Assembly (NCBI GenBank): GCA_900317975.1
Contig: ONIZ01000001.1
Location: forward strand, 1 to 64,000
Length of the DNA: 64,000 nucleotides
Reading direction: 5' to 3'
Source of the DNA: an uncultured Bacillota bacterium
Lineage (GTDB): Bacteria; Bacillota_I; Bacilli_A; RF39; UBA660
Below the pieces are notes generated by a model. That model did not search any database, was not told the origin of the DNA, and saw only the letters and a program-made list of their open reading frames with translations. Below are positions 37,064-46,141 of the stretch, one piece after another (position 1 is the stretch's first letter; each line of letters starts with the position of its first letter). Position numbers and translations under genes: made by a program.

Positions 37064-37717
37064 ATGAATGAAATATCACTAGACGAATCTAAGAAAATAA
37101 AGTTGTTCAATAGAAAGGAGACTAAATATAAATGTAGTTTTCTTGAATATTGTTGTATTATAAAATATCTTTATGATAACTATTTAATAGTAACAAACAA
37201 TAACAATACTTTATTTTCTTATGTATCTATCTATTTTGATACTAATGATCTAATAATGTATAATGAACATAAGAATGACAAAATAAATAGGCAAAAGATT
37301 AGAGTAAGAGAATATGACAATGGAGAAAAATATCTAGAAATTAAGAAGAAGACAGAAGATCATCATACAATAAAGACAAGAATACCAATAGACAATGTTG
37401 ACATAAACAATAACTTCAATTGGATAAAAGACAATCTTAAATATAAAGTTGATAATCTTCAGAATGTTCTTAACGTAAGATATAAGAGAATGACATTCAT
37501 TAGTAAGAACAAACTTGAAAGAATAACTATAGATATTGATATTGAATTCTTCAACCAATTAAATAATATATCAAAGAAAATTAATGACATTATTATTGAG
37601 ATAAAAGAAGAAGGAAATCATAGAAGTAGTTTTCATAAAATACTTAATAGTTTTAATATATATGAATGTAAGTTTTCAAAGTATTTTAATGGTCTAACAT
37701 ATACAATGAATGAATAA
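37064..37717 (+). CDS. VTC-like (polyphosphate-polymerase fold) domain protein
   Basis: 217 residues. RKETKYKCSFLEY, YVSIYFDTNDLIMYNEH, RQKIRVREY and KYLEIKKKTEDHHTIKTR follow the VTC/triphosphate-tunnel pattern, in which basic and acidic residues line a barrel that binds polyphosphate or triphosphates. In Bacteroidetes such domains occur in uncharacterised cytosolic proteins. The phage role is unknown; polyphosphate or nucleotide handling are both possible. The ATG at 37064 is preferred over the upstream TTG. Confidence 0.7.
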   Translation: MNEISLDESKKIKLFNRKETKYKCSFLEYCCIIKYLYDNYLIVTNNNNTLFSYVSIYFDTNDLIMYNEHKNDKINRQKIRVREYDNGEKYLEIKKKTEDHHTIKTRIPIDNVDINNNFNWIKDNLKYKVDNLQNVLNVRYKRMTFISKNKLERITIDIDIEFFNQLNNISKKINDIIIEIKEEGNHRSSFHKILNSFNIYECKFSKYFNGLTYTMNE

Positions 37718-37789
37718 AATGTTTATTATTTAATAACTGAAAAAATAGAGTATACAAATTACACTTAAATAAAGAAAGAAGAAAAGAAG

Positions 37790-39388
37790 ATGAAAAAGTT
37801 AATTTTAATGATTATGATGCTTTTTAGCATGAGTTTATGCTTTGCGGATGTTAGCTATGATGAAACAACCAAGACATTAACCGTTATTGGGTACACTAAT
37901 TCTGGAGAAATTTCTCCATATTCTCAAGCTACCACATTAGTAATTCAAGATGCTTCTGGATTTGTTAATATGGCGAATCAATATGGGCAAAATCTCCCTA
38001 ATTTGGAGACTTTAGTGTTACCGACTAGTATAACGGAGGTACCAAGTCAAGTATTTAAGAATTGTAAGAAACTTGTAAATGTAAATTGGGGGGCTTTAAC
38101 TAATCTTAAGACTATTGGTGAGGAGGCATTTATGGATACTGGGATTGGTCCTGATTTTATAGTTCCAAATTCAGTAGAAGAAATTAAAAATGGAGCGTTT
38201 CGAGATTGTTATAACATAAAGACTTTAACTTTTACTGAAGATTCAAATATATCTCATATATATGAGAATGCATTTTATATGACAGATGAAGGTAAAAGTG
38301 TTTTATCAGATGTATATGTAAATTGTATAAAAGAGATTGAATGTGATAAAGGCGCATTTGATAAAACTAACACATGTAATCAAACAAATGTTGGTACGGT
38401 GAAAACACGTTTACATTATCCCCCTAAATATTTTGAGCATTATGTTGGAGCATATAAATCTGAATTATACGACCAAAACTATAAAGACGCTAATGGAAAT
38501 TACATTAAGGGGGTTATAACGCAAACTATCATTGACCAAGCATATAGCGGTGCAAATAACGGATGGCAACAATTTTTCTCATCTGGTGTGCCAATTGGTT
38601 CTAAATCACTTTATCGTACATATTCTGATAATGTAGCATATAAAGTTCCGAGTAATAGTGCTCTTCAAGTATTTTTAGTATATGATTACGATAAGGAAAG
38701 GAATGTGGCATATTGTATAAAAATGAAAGAAGGAGATATAATTCCAGCTTATACTGGAGTTATTGTTCATAGTACACGTGTATCTACAGTATATATGGAA
38801 TATGTAAAAAACCCTTCGATAACAAATCCATATAATAATGAATCATATCCCAATAATTTATATCATTATCATGGAACTGAATGGTATAAAAACTATCTAA
38901 AGCCTATAAATGGTTCATTACATATAGATAATGTAGAGATTGTAGATGGCGTAAAGACATATAGAAATTATTTCTTTAATAAAGGAACAACTGCGGCTTT
39001 ACGTCCTGGTCCTGATTGGAAAGAAGAATATACTACTTTAGGTTGGGGATTCTTTAGAGCAGTAAGTAATAATTATAGAGTATTTAATAAAGCATTCTTA
39101 CATCTTCCTGCAAGTATGACTGAAGCAAGTTCTACACATATTGATGATAGTGGTAATTTACCACAGGACAATGCACAGTCACAAAATAACTCAAAGGAAA
39201 GTTTTACAATGTTTATTTCAAATTGGGAGGATATGATCATTGAACCAACAAACTTTGGTATTGCAACAAATGTCAATAATGCAGTAAAAAGAATAGATAA
39301 TAATTATTATACACTACAAGGAATTAAAGTTAAGAACCCTTCTAAAGGGATATATATTAAGAATAGTAAAAAAGTAATAGTTAAGTAA
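37790..39388 (+). CDS. Secreted leucine-rich-repeat (BspA/LRR_5) protein of host type
   Basis: 532 residues. The signal peptide MKKLILMIMMLFSMSLCFA is followed by BspA-type repeats (residues about 45-185; LETLVLPTSITEVPSQVFKN). A large middle region of unknown fold follows, and a C-terminal tail YTLQGIKVKNPSKGIYIKNS typical of proteins exported by Prevotella and Bacteroides. It looks like a host surface gene carried as cargo. It could alter the infected cell surface or be a protein made by a close relative of the host. Confidence 0.8.
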   Translation: MKKLILMIMMLFSMSLCFADVSYDETTKTLTVIGYTNSGEISPYSQATTLVIQDASGFVNMANQYGQNLPNLETLVLPTSITEVPSQVFKNCKKLVNVNWGALTNLKTIGEEAFMDTGIGPDFIVPNSVEEIKNGAFRDCYNIKTLTFTEDSNISHIYENAFYMTDEGKSVLSDVYVNCIKEIECDKGAFDKTNTCNQTNVGTVKTRLHYPPKYFEHYVGAYKSELYDQNYKDANGNYIKGVITQTIIDQAYSGANNGWQQFFSSGVPIGSKSLYRTYSDNVAYKVPSNSALQVFLVYDYDKERNVAYCIKMKEGDIIPAYTGVIVHSTRVSTVYMEYVKNPSITNPYNNESYPNNLYHYHGTEWYKNYLKPINGSLHIDNVEIVDGVKTYRNYFFNKGTTAALRPGPDWKEEYTTLGWGFFRAVSNNYRVFNKAFLHLPASMTEASSTHIDDSGNLPQDNAQSQNNSKESFTMFISNWEDMIIEPTNFGIATNVNNAVKRIDNNYYTLQGIKVKNPSKGIYIKNSKKVIVK

Positions 39389-39394
39389 AAAGTT

Positions 39395-39583
39395 ATGAAA
39401 AAGTTATATTTAAAACCTAGTATTGAATCCATTGTTTTAAAAAGCGAAGTAGGATTTATGAATGGCTCTGAACCAGAGGTTAGTGGAAATATTGGTGCAA
39501 AAGAAAACTCATGGTTTGATTTTGATTGGGATGATGATGAATTTGCTGATTTATGGGCAGAAGATGAAGATAAAGATATTTAA
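39395..39583 (+). CDS. Small host-type protein, 62 aa
   Basis: MKKLYLKPSIESIVLKSEVG resembles the start of many short proteins found beside secreted proteins in Prevotella. The C-terminal half is Asp/Glu/Trp-rich (FDFDWDDDEFADLWAEDEDK). It lies 6 nt after the LRR gene, so both came together. Confidence 0.6.
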   Translation: MKKLYLKPSIESIVLKSEVGFMNGSEPEVSGNIGAKENSWFDFDWDDDEFADLWAEDEDKDI

Positions 39584-39603
39584 TTAAATCTAATATATAT
39601 GAA

Positions 39604-39642
39604 ATGAATTGGTAATCTTTTTTATAAGGTTACCAATTTTTG
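39604..39642 (+). terminator. Rho-independent terminator
   Basis: AATTGGTAA and TTACCAATTTTT pair around a short loop and end in T-run, after the host-type pair. Confidence 0.7.
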
Positions 39643-39700
39643 TATGAATTCGTTTAAACATTTTAACTATTTTAAATATAAAATATACATTACTTTTAAT

Positions 39701-40378
39701 ATGAATATAGATATTGATAAAGATTTGGTATATAATACCGAGAAGACTATTAAAGATTGGGTTGATCATTGTATAAATAAACTTGGTGCTGAAAGATTCT
39801 ACAAATATGTTTCAGATAACTGGGAGACAGTTAGTTTTCCAATAGAATGCTATATATTAGATTATATTAGTTCTAAGTCAAAGCCACAAAAGATTGAGAC
39901 AATTGAAGATCTTGCTAAACTTCTTGATGGGAATGAATATAGAGATGAATTAGATAATATGGCAAATATTAATGTTATTGATCTTTGTAAAGAAAAGGGT
40001 TGGATTGTTGTCTACGGAGCTTCTGATGATTTATTAGAGATTGATGGTGCTATATCTGATGAATTAGGCGCATGGGAAGGATGTGTTGCTAAATTCTATA
40101 AGAAAGGAGAATTCTACCCTGAATATGAGGAAGAAGATATATATCATAAAGCATCTGAAGATAGTTTCTTTGCAATAGATGATAAAGAACTTAATAGAAT
40201 AAAATTTGCTAAAGAAGATGCATTAATTATTGAATCTGTTTGGAGCCCATCTGGAAAAGATGTATCTTGGGAAATTAATTGTACAGGAGCTCCACATGTA
40301 AGTTTTAATGTTATGGAGGATGATGAAGTATACTGTGAAGCTTTAGTAATAGACATATCTAAGTTTATTAGTAAATAA
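39701..40378 (+). CDS. Hypothetical protein, 225 aa
   Basis: The start MNIDIDKDLVYNTEKTIKDW is preferred, because the upstream extension is promoter-like AT-rich sequence. The protein is acidic, with beta-strand pattern near the end (SFNVMEDDEVYCEALVIDIS). No family recognised. Confidence 0.65.
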   Translation: MNIDIDKDLVYNTEKTIKDWVDHCINKLGAERFYKYVSDNWETVSFPIECYILDYISSKSKPQKIETIEDLAKLLDGNEYRDELDNMANINVIDLCKEKGWIVVYGASDDLLEIDGAISDELGAWEGCVAKFYKKGEFYPEYEEEDIYHKASEDSFFAIDDKELNRIKFAKEDALIIESVWSPSGKDVSWEINCTGAPHVSFNVMEDDEVYCEALVIDISKFISK

Positions 40379-40385
40379 AGAAATT

Positions 40386-40402
40386 ATTTATTTTTAATAA
40401 AA
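40386..40402 (+). promoter_or_regulatory. Late-type promoter motif
   Basis: ATTTATTTTTAATAAAA, about 20 nt before the leader-bearing gene at 40421. Confidence 0.5.
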
Positions 40403-40420
40403 CTATAATAAATAACAATT

Positions 40421-40726
40421 ATGAAAGACATTAAAGATTATATATTTGAGAGTGAAGATAATATCACACAAGATGACGCACAACGTGAGTTATTACCACC
40501 AGAAGAAAGATATTGTGTAGTTCAAACAGGTGGATCAATTGGTGAACAATCTAGTTTTAAGTATCGTTTAGGAGGACAAGCATGCCGAATAACAAGAGAT
40601 AATATGACTAATGAAGAAGCAAAAGAATACGCAAAACGAATGAGAAAATTCTTAACACCAGGAGAGAGAAGATATTATGGAATATCATATAAAGCAGTAT
40701 TATTTAGTAAACTAAAGGAAATTTAA
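40421..40726 (+). CDS. Leader-bearing small protein, 101 aa
   Basis: It begins MKDIKDYIFESEDN, a good leader match, and has a basic C-terminal half (AKEYAKRMRKFLTPGERRYY). No family recognised. A single gene between a late-type motif and a bidirectional terminator. Confidence 0.72.
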   Translation: MKDIKDYIFESEDNITQDDAQRELLPPEERYCVVQTGGSIGEQSSFKYRLGGQACRITRDNMTNEEAKEYAKRMRKFLTPGERRYYGISYKAVLFSKLKEI

Positions 40727-40732
40727 AATATC

Positions 40733-40764
40733 AAAAAAGCAAGTACTTAAGTACTTGCTTTTGT
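40733..40764. terminator. Bidirectional terminator
   Basis: AAGCAAGTACTTAAGTACTTGCTT is a perfect palindrome with flanking A- and T-runs, between convergent genes. Confidence 0.85.
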
Positions 40765-40765
40765 T

Positions 40766-41128
40766 TTATATATCTTCTTTATGTCTTTTATTGAAGCATT
40801 CTTTACAGAACGGATATATCCAATGATGCTTTACAATAGGTTGATCAATATGCTTACCACAGATTTCACAAACATTATATGATTCATCTTCAGCCTTGTC
40901 TATCATTTTATCAAGTTCTTCAGTATAATAGTTTGTATAAAATCTTAGACCTCCATATTTTTCTTTTATCTGGTGAATCTTGATTGGATTGTCTTCATGT
41001 GTCTTGTTATATTCAATAATATATTCAATTATTGGTTCATATAACTTCTTCCATCCAGATTCACATTCAATACCAAATAGTTCAAATGGCCATTGAGGAT
41101 TGTTGTTATCGTTATTCATAGGCATCAT
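40766..41128 (-). CDS. Zinc-binding hypothetical protein, 120 aa
   Basis: The C-terminal part has CEICGKHIDQPIVKHHWIYP followed by FCKECF, two CxxC-type knuckles with histidines that likely hold zinc. The middle KEKYGGLRFYTNYYTEELD resembles small proteins found in other phages. The start overlaps the end of the thymidylate synthase gene. Confidence 0.7.
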   Translation of the reverse strand: MMPMNNDNNNPQWPFELFGIECESGWKKLYEPIIEYIIEYNKTHEDNPIKIHQIKEKYGGLRFYTNYYTEELDKMIDKAEDESYNVCEICGKHIDQPIVKHHWIYPFCKECFNKRHKEDI

Positions 41129-42047
41129 TAATATATTTTAAGTTATTCATATTGTTATTATATATATTGCCATCAATGTGTTCTACATATCCATTAAACA
41201 GGTCTATGCTATCATCAATGAAATTCTTATAAATCAATAATGATACTGGTATGATGGGGTTTTCTATACATAGTTCTTTCCCATTCTTATATTTATGTAA
41301 TTTACATTCTTCTTCAATTAAGTCATCTTTTTGAATATATGATTCTGAAATATAATCTAAATCAACCGTATCTTTGAATCTGTAAACATAACCAGTATTT
41401 GATAGTATAATATAGTTATTGTTTTCTAAAAATACAATTCTAAAGTCTTCCTTAATATTGTTTCTATATTTAGCAAGATCCTTTTTGAATTGATCAGTCT
41501 TAGAATAATTACATTTACTCATCCATTCAGGACAGAATCCTCTATAGATACATTCGGGAACACATTTACTTCTCAATACTGGATCAACCTTCTCTAGTTC
41601 ATCCATTACTTGATTCCATGCTTCTCTTGTCTCTTTTGATGCACAGTTGCATAATCGTTTTCTTGAAATGCTTATTAATGCTTGAGCATTGCAAGTCATA
41701 TCCATATCATTCTTAGCTCCCTGGTAGATATGGTCTCTGTCACAAGGCAGCTCTCTTCTGTCTCCTCGTTGAGAATGAACAAACTTTTCACAACCTTCAT
41801 GATGTCTTACAAGATGAGCAGTCACCCATTGTCTTATATTGTTCCATCCAAAGTCATATTCCAACAATCTGATTGGCGAATGCTCAGCTAACAGGATCTT
41901 TGCTTTCCAAGAATCTGATGGCTCATTAGGTACAGGATTCTTGCCAATTGTTCTACGAGCAGCATTCAATACTCTTTTCCACGATGTAGCACAATAAAGA
42001 TGATCTAGTTCTGTTGTGCCATTAAGCATATCTTCATTTGTCTGCAT
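41112..42047 (-). CDS. thyX: FAD-dependent thymidylate synthase (ThyX) with an HNH-like C-terminal extension
   Basis: 311 residues. EHSPIRLLEYDF and the degenerate flavin motif RHHEGCEKFVHSQRGDR (RHRxxSxNxxSxR in the family) mark ThyX in the first 190 residues. From about residue 200 the sequence turns AT-rich and reads YIILSNTGYVYRF and later VEHIDGNIYNNNMNNLKYI, the pattern of HNH homing endonucleases. ThyX makes dTMP from dUMP. The tail may be the remains of a mobile nuclease fused to the gene. Activity of the altered motif is uncertain. Confidence 0.75.
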   Translation of the reverse strand: MQTNEDMLNGTTELDHLYCATSWKRVLNAARRTIGKNPVPNEPSDSWKAKILLAEHSPIRLLEYDFGWNNIRQWVTAHLVRHHEGCEKFVHSQRGDRRELPCDRDHIYQGAKNDMDMTCNAQALISISRKRLCNCASKETREAWNQVMDELEKVDPVLRSKCVPECIYRGFCPEWMSKCNYSKTDQFKKDLAKYRNNIKEDFRIVFLENNNYIILSNTGYVYRFKDTVDLDYISESYIQKDDLIEEECKLHKYKNGKELCIENPIIPVSLLIYKNFIDDSIDLFNGYVEHIDGNIYNNNMNNLKYINDAYE

Positions 42048-42897
42048 TCTTCTTATTCAATAGCATATTTTTCTTATGAGCCCAAGCATATACTTTATCC
42101 ATGAATTCTTTGTCATATGGGAATGCAGGATTATGTATAGCATACATTTTGTTTGATTCTGGGATAATCTGCCCAGGTAATTGGACAATAATACAATCAA
42201 CAACACTTCCCTTAGGGATATAGTTTTCATTTTCTAAAGCTGTCTTGTAGAAATAGACCTGCATTGTGTATGTATACCAGTTCAATGCTAACATGTCTTT
42301 ACAGGGTCCCAATAGATATCCTGTCCATGGGCTTGGCTTCTTGTCTACACTACCACTGCTCTTCCAGTCTACAATAAGATAATGCCCATTGTCAGTATTA
42401 TAGAACAATGCATCAAATCTTCCCTTTATGTAGAGATCTGTATTCGGAACATTATAATACAAAGTCTTTTCTCTTGTCACAAACTGAAGATTTGGATGTG
42501 TATCAAGTATTTCTTGTACAAATGCATCAAAAGAGCTACAAACTCCATTCAATCTTTCATCACCATCTCTATCATAGTCAAGATTGAACAGCTCTAACTC
42601 ATCTTCTTGTTTGTTCAATATCATACCAATATAGTTATCCAAAAGACTTCCATAATGGCATGATGCTGCTCCCTTAGCATTCCACATCTCACAAATCTCT
42701 TCAATAGACTTTTGGTAATATTCACTATTCGGATTGTCATGATGCTTGTTGTAAGTCTTTGTTGCAACACCTATCTGATCAAATGGTTCTTGAATCAAAC
42801 CTAATACTGTTGAAATACTAATGTATTTGTCACTTGTCGGTTTTTGTACTTCATTGATATTGTTCTCTAAACTTTCTCTAATTTCTTTTATTTCCAT
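42034..42897 (-). CDS. PD-(D/E)XK nuclease, RecB/Cas4-like
   Basis: 287 residues. IKGRFDALFYNTDNGHYLIV then DWKSSG is the catalytic D-x(n)-D/E-x-K core. The N-terminal part YISISTVLGLIQEPFDQI is typical of phage PD-(D/E)XK exonucleases. It probably processes DNA ends in replication or recombination. The stop overlaps the start of thyX. Confidence 0.78.
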   Translation of the reverse strand: MEIKEIRESLENNINEVQKPTSDKYISISTVLGLIQEPFDQIGVATKTYNKHHDNPNSEYYQKSIEEICEMWNAKGAASCHYGSLLDNYIGMILNKQEDELELFNLDYDRDGDERLNGVCSSFDAFVQEILDTHPNLQFVTREKTLYYNVPNTDLYIKGRFDALFYNTDNGHYLIVDWKSSGSVDKKPSPWTGYLLGPCKDMLALNWYTYTMQVYFYKTALENENYIPKGSVVDCIIVQLPGQIIPESNKMYAIHNPAFPYDKEFMDKVYAWAHKKNMLLNKKNADK

Positions 42898-43008
42898 TTT
42901 TCTTTCTTCTTTTTTATTTTTTATTTCGTATTTTTTATTTCTTATTTTTTATTCTGTTATTTCTTTAACTTTATTTTAACTTTATTATATATATAAAATA
43001 GTTTTCTA

Positions 43009-43048
43009 TTGAAATAGTTTTCAATTTAACTATATTATTATTGTAATT
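43009..43048 (+). promoter_or_regulatory. Early-type promoter motif
   Basis: TTGAAATAG, then TTAACTATATTATTATTGTAA, 20 nt before the gene at 43069, which starts the RtcB operon. Confidence 0.55.
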
Positions 43049-43068
43049 AATATTAAAATTTAAGGATT

Positions 43069-43692
43069 ATGTATACTACAAGAGACATCACATTGGTTAC
43101 TCGCAACATTGATTGCTCAAACATTACTGTAGAGCAGTTCATTTCTGCAATGTTTTCAGATTTCCTTGAGGCTGAGGAGAAGTACAATGAGCTTTATGTT
43201 CCGGAATGGGAAGCTTCGAAGGTCAGGTCCTTTGAACGTTATATGAAATGGGCTAAAGAACATGCTATCAAGTTTGCGGAAAAGACTTGGAAGACCGAGA
43301 AACGTCGTAATCTTTTCATTACTACGGAAGTAAAGAAGGCCCGCGAATCTTATAATTGGCCTGATTATTATTATAGTCTTTCATTCTTTGATTTTGATGT
43401 TAATCCAGGCCATAATGGTCTCTCAGGTAACTGTTGCATCTCTTATAAAGAATTAACTCCACGAGCTTTGGAACGTTGTTTCAATGAGGTAAAGGACAAT
43501 AAGTACTTCAAGAAAGCTCATGGATGGATGCTCACTTATAATGCTTGTGAAGGTTCTTACCAGAACAATTCTCGTCCACAGATTAAGCTTATTGTAGATG
43601 CAGAAACTGATGCTCAAATGAAAAAGGATGCTCAGGATCTTGCAGATTCAATCCGCGAGTTCTATAAGGACTGTCACTACTGGGGAGACTAA
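43069..43692 (+). CDS. Hypothetical protein, 207 aa
   Basis: A soluble protein, no family recognised, with comparatively GC-rich host-like codon use, as in the Ro60-like gene. It is first in the operon with the small membrane protein and RtcB. Confidence 0.7.
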   Translation: MYTTRDITLVTRNIDCSNITVEQFISAMFSDFLEAEEKYNELYVPEWEASKVRSFERYMKWAKEHAIKFAEKTWKTEKRRNLFITTEVKKARESYNWPDYYYSLSFFDFDVNPGHNGLSGNCCISYKELTPRALERCFNEVKDNKYFKKAHGWMLTYNACEGSYQNNSRPQIKLIVDAETDAQMKKDAQDLADSIREFYKDCHYWGD

Positions 43693-43735
43693 TATATACT
43701 CCCCATTATATATAAATTAATTAAAATTATTCATT

Positions 43736-43951
43736 ATGTATAACAATAGTTTTTTCATAGGATGCTTGTCAATCCTGCTTATTATAGTTGCTTTAGGAGC
43801 TATTGAAGGTCTTGTTCTTATGCTTTTGTGGAATTGGCTTGCTCCATTGTTCTGGTCAAATGCTCCAATATTGTCATTCTGGCAAGCATGGGGAATATTG
43901 GTATTGTTGAATTTGATTTTCTCACCATTCAAGAGTTCATCTAACAAATAA
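43736..43951 (+). CDS. Small membrane protein, 71 aa
   Basis: Two hydrophobic segments, at residues about 5-33 and 43-63, with a basic C-terminus (KSSSNK). It lies 12 nt before RtcB. Function unknown. Confidence 0.65.
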   Translation: MYNNSFFIGCLSILLIIVALGAIEGLVLMLLWNWLAPLFWSNAPILSFWQAWGILVLLNLIFSPFKSSSNK

Positions 43952-43963
43952 AACATAAATAAT

Positions 43964-45280
43964 ATGATTGAATTAGTTGGAAAATATACAACCGCAAGGA
44001 TATATGCTGAAACTATTGAAGAAGGCGTATATTCTCAGGTCTATGATATAATAAATTGCAAGGCATTTGAAGGACAGAAAGTTGTCTGTATGCCTGATGT
44101 ACATGTAGGAGCAAGTGGCCCATGTGGACTTGTTGCTACAATTGGTGATTATGTTTGCCCTGAGCATGTTGGAGTAGACATAGGCTGTCGTGTATCTATG
44201 ATCTTGCTTGACAAATGTCTGCCTAAGGATAAATACGCAGAGTTTGAACGAAGACTAAAGAATAGTATTCCAACAGGATTCAATATCAATAAGAAAACAG
44301 TTTTTGATGAAAAGGAATTCTATAAGTTTTTGTCGCAAGGATTTCAGAAGTATAGAAACTATTGGCCAGAGATGTTGGCAGATCTACCATCACAGGTAAC
44401 TGAGAAATGGATATCTGATGTATGCAGAAGAATTGGGCTTGATGAAGGTGTGTTCTATCATTCTATTTGTTCAATTGGTGGTGGTAATCATTATGAAGAA
44501 TACGGGGAGACTGAAGACGGTAATCTGGCTGGATTCTCTGTTCATTGTGGTTCTCGTAATTTTGGTCTTAAGATCTGTAAATATTGGACAAATCTAGCAA
44601 AAGGCGGTGCATTGTCAAAGTCAGAAATCAAGGATTTTACCAAAGAATTCAAGAAGACTTATTTAAAGACTCATGAGAATATGACTAACTTCAAGAAGGA
44701 CTTAAATAAGTTTATTGAATCTAAAAAGGAAGGACATATTGACGGCTATCTGACAGGTGACAATATGAAGGGGTATCTTTGCGATATGGCTTTGGGAGAA
44801 CTTTATGCTGAATGGAATCATAAGTGCTTGTTACAGAAAGCTACAGAACTGCTTAAGAAATATAATATAAAGCCAATCAGAACAATCTCATCTGTACATA
44901 ACTTCATAGATTTACATGATCATACACTACGTAAGTCATCAATTCGTTCTTATGAAGGTGAAGAGATGCTTGTCCCATTCAATATGAGAGATGGAGTAGC
45001 TATTTGTGAAGGTTTATCAAATCCTGACTGGTTGAATTCGTGTGCTCATGGTGCTGGTCGTAAGATGTCTCGTTCAAAAGCAAAAGCAAACATCTCTATG
45101 GATGAATTCAAAGAATCTATGAAAGATGTATATTCTACAACAGTTTGCAAAGGAACAATTGATGAATCACCTATGGCTTACAAAGATACTGATGAGATAA
45201 AGGATTTGATACAGGAAACTTGCAAGATCAAATTCATGATGATCCCAAAGATCAATATAAAGGCAACGGATGGAGAGTGA
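43964..45280 (+). CDS. rtcB: RtcB RNA ligase
   Basis: 438 residues. MPDVHVG, GVDIGCRV, GGGNHYEE, HCGSRNFG and HGAGRKMSR are the metal-binding and guanylylation motifs of RtcB, all intact. RtcB joins RNA 2',3'-cyclic phosphate or 3'-phosphate ends to 5'-OH ends using GTP and manganese. In archaea and animals it joins tRNA halves after intron removal; in bacteria it repairs cut RNA. Here it is the best candidate for joining the exons of the small tRNA introns and the permuted tRNA, or for repairing tRNAs cut by host defence nucleases. Confidence 0.93.
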   Translation: MIELVGKYTTARIYAETIEEGVYSQVYDIINCKAFEGQKVVCMPDVHVGASGPCGLVATIGDYVCPEHVGVDIGCRVSMILLDKCLPKDKYAEFERRLKNSIPTGFNINKKTVFDEKEFYKFLSQGFQKYRNYWPEMLADLPSQVTEKWISDVCRRIGLDEGVFYHSICSIGGGNHYEEYGETEDGNLAGFSVHCGSRNFGLKICKYWTNLAKGGALSKSEIKDFTKEFKKTYLKTHENMTNFKKDLNKFIESKKEGHIDGYLTGDNMKGYLCDMALGELYAEWNHKCLLQKATELLKKYNIKPIRTISSVHNFIDLHDHTLRKSSIRSYEGEEMLVPFNMRDGVAICEGLSNPDWLNSCAHGAGRKMSRSKAKANISMDEFKESMKDVYSTTVCKGTIDESPMAYKDTDEIKDLIQETCKIKFMMIPKINIKATDGE

Positions 45281-45327
45281 TATCTTTATGTATCATTTTC
45301 ATAACAAAAGAAAACAATACAAAAAAA

Positions 45328-45489
45328 ATGAAAATTATAACAATCAAAAATCATAAAGGGGAAACTTGTGACTATCGTCCTTATATTGATATAGATATAA
45401 ATGAAGAGGTAGAGAATATGCAGAAGCTTATAGATAAATGTAAGCAAAAAATGTATGAAACTACAGGAATCCCCAAAAATAGAATTTAA
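45328..45489 (+). CDS. Small protein, 53 aa
   Basis: The ATG at 45328 gives MKIITIKNHKGETCDYRPYI. A longer upstream frame overlaps the RtcB end and is unlikely. No family recognised. Confidence 0.55.
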   Translation: MKIITIKNHKGETCDYRPYIDIDINEEVENMQKLIDKCKQKMYETTGIPKNRI

Positions 45490-45493
45490 ATTT

Positions 45494-45532
45494 GTTGAAT
45501 ATTATGTATTTTTTACTATATTATATATGTAA
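45494..45532 (+). promoter_or_regulatory. Early-type promoter motif
   Basis: TTGAATAT, then TTACTATATTATATATGTAA, nearly identical to the copy at 2943-2980. Confidence 0.55.
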
Positions 45533-45609
45533 TTAAAATATAAAATTTCACAAGCTATTGAAACATTGTATCATATGAAAGAATGTGGAAAATTTAAAAA
45601 GTAAAAAAT

Positions 45610-45909
45610 ATGAAAATTTTATTTGAAAAATATGATATAGCATCAAGAGATTTGTGTCAGATATCAAATCGTATATCATCTGTTGTAACTAATTATATAA
45701 AAGAAACAGTTGGATTTGCTGGTGAAGCCGGTGATAAGAATAATATTGGCAAAACTAATCCTTATGAAATTGGTTGGATTATATTAGATAATGATACAAT
45801 TCAAATTTCATATAGCCCATATAAAGATCAATGGCTTGATTATTGGGATGATGAAAAGTATATTAAAGTGAAGTATGATGAATTGATGAAATATGAGCAG
45901 GTTTACTAA
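45610..45909 (+). CDS. Hypothetical protein, 99 aa
   Basis: MKILFEKYDIASRDLCQI; no family recognised. Its end overlaps the next gene by 17 nt. Confidence 0.65.
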   Translation: MKILFEKYDIASRDLCQISNRISSVVTNYIKETVGFAGEAGDKNNIGKTNPYEIGWIILDNDTIQISYSPYKDQWLDYWDDEKYIKVKYDELMKYEQVY

Positions 45910-46114
45910 ACGTAGAAAGCAATTTCGTAAAAATCAAGAAATTAGCTTAAAACAAAAGGAAGAGAATTCTAAGAAATTTGAGAAAGCAATGCAAGATCAT
46001 ATTGAGACATGCAGGATTATTAAAAAAAATTATCCTGGGTTTGATAATATGAAGCCTGAAAACGCACTTAAATTATATAATGAAATATATAATGAAGTTC
46101 ATGTTAAAAAATAG
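45893..46114 (+). CDS. Small basic protein, 73 aa
   Basis: Its N-terminal half is strongly basic (MSRFTKRRKQFRKNQEISLK), followed by a helical acidic part. It may bind nucleic acid. The start overlaps the preceding gene. Confidence 0.6.
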   Translation: MSRFTKRRKQFRKNQEISLKQKEENSKKFEKAMQDHIETCRIIKKNYPGFDNMKPENALKLYNEIYNEVHVKK

Positions 46115-46141
46115 AATAGAACAAATAAAACATATTTGATT

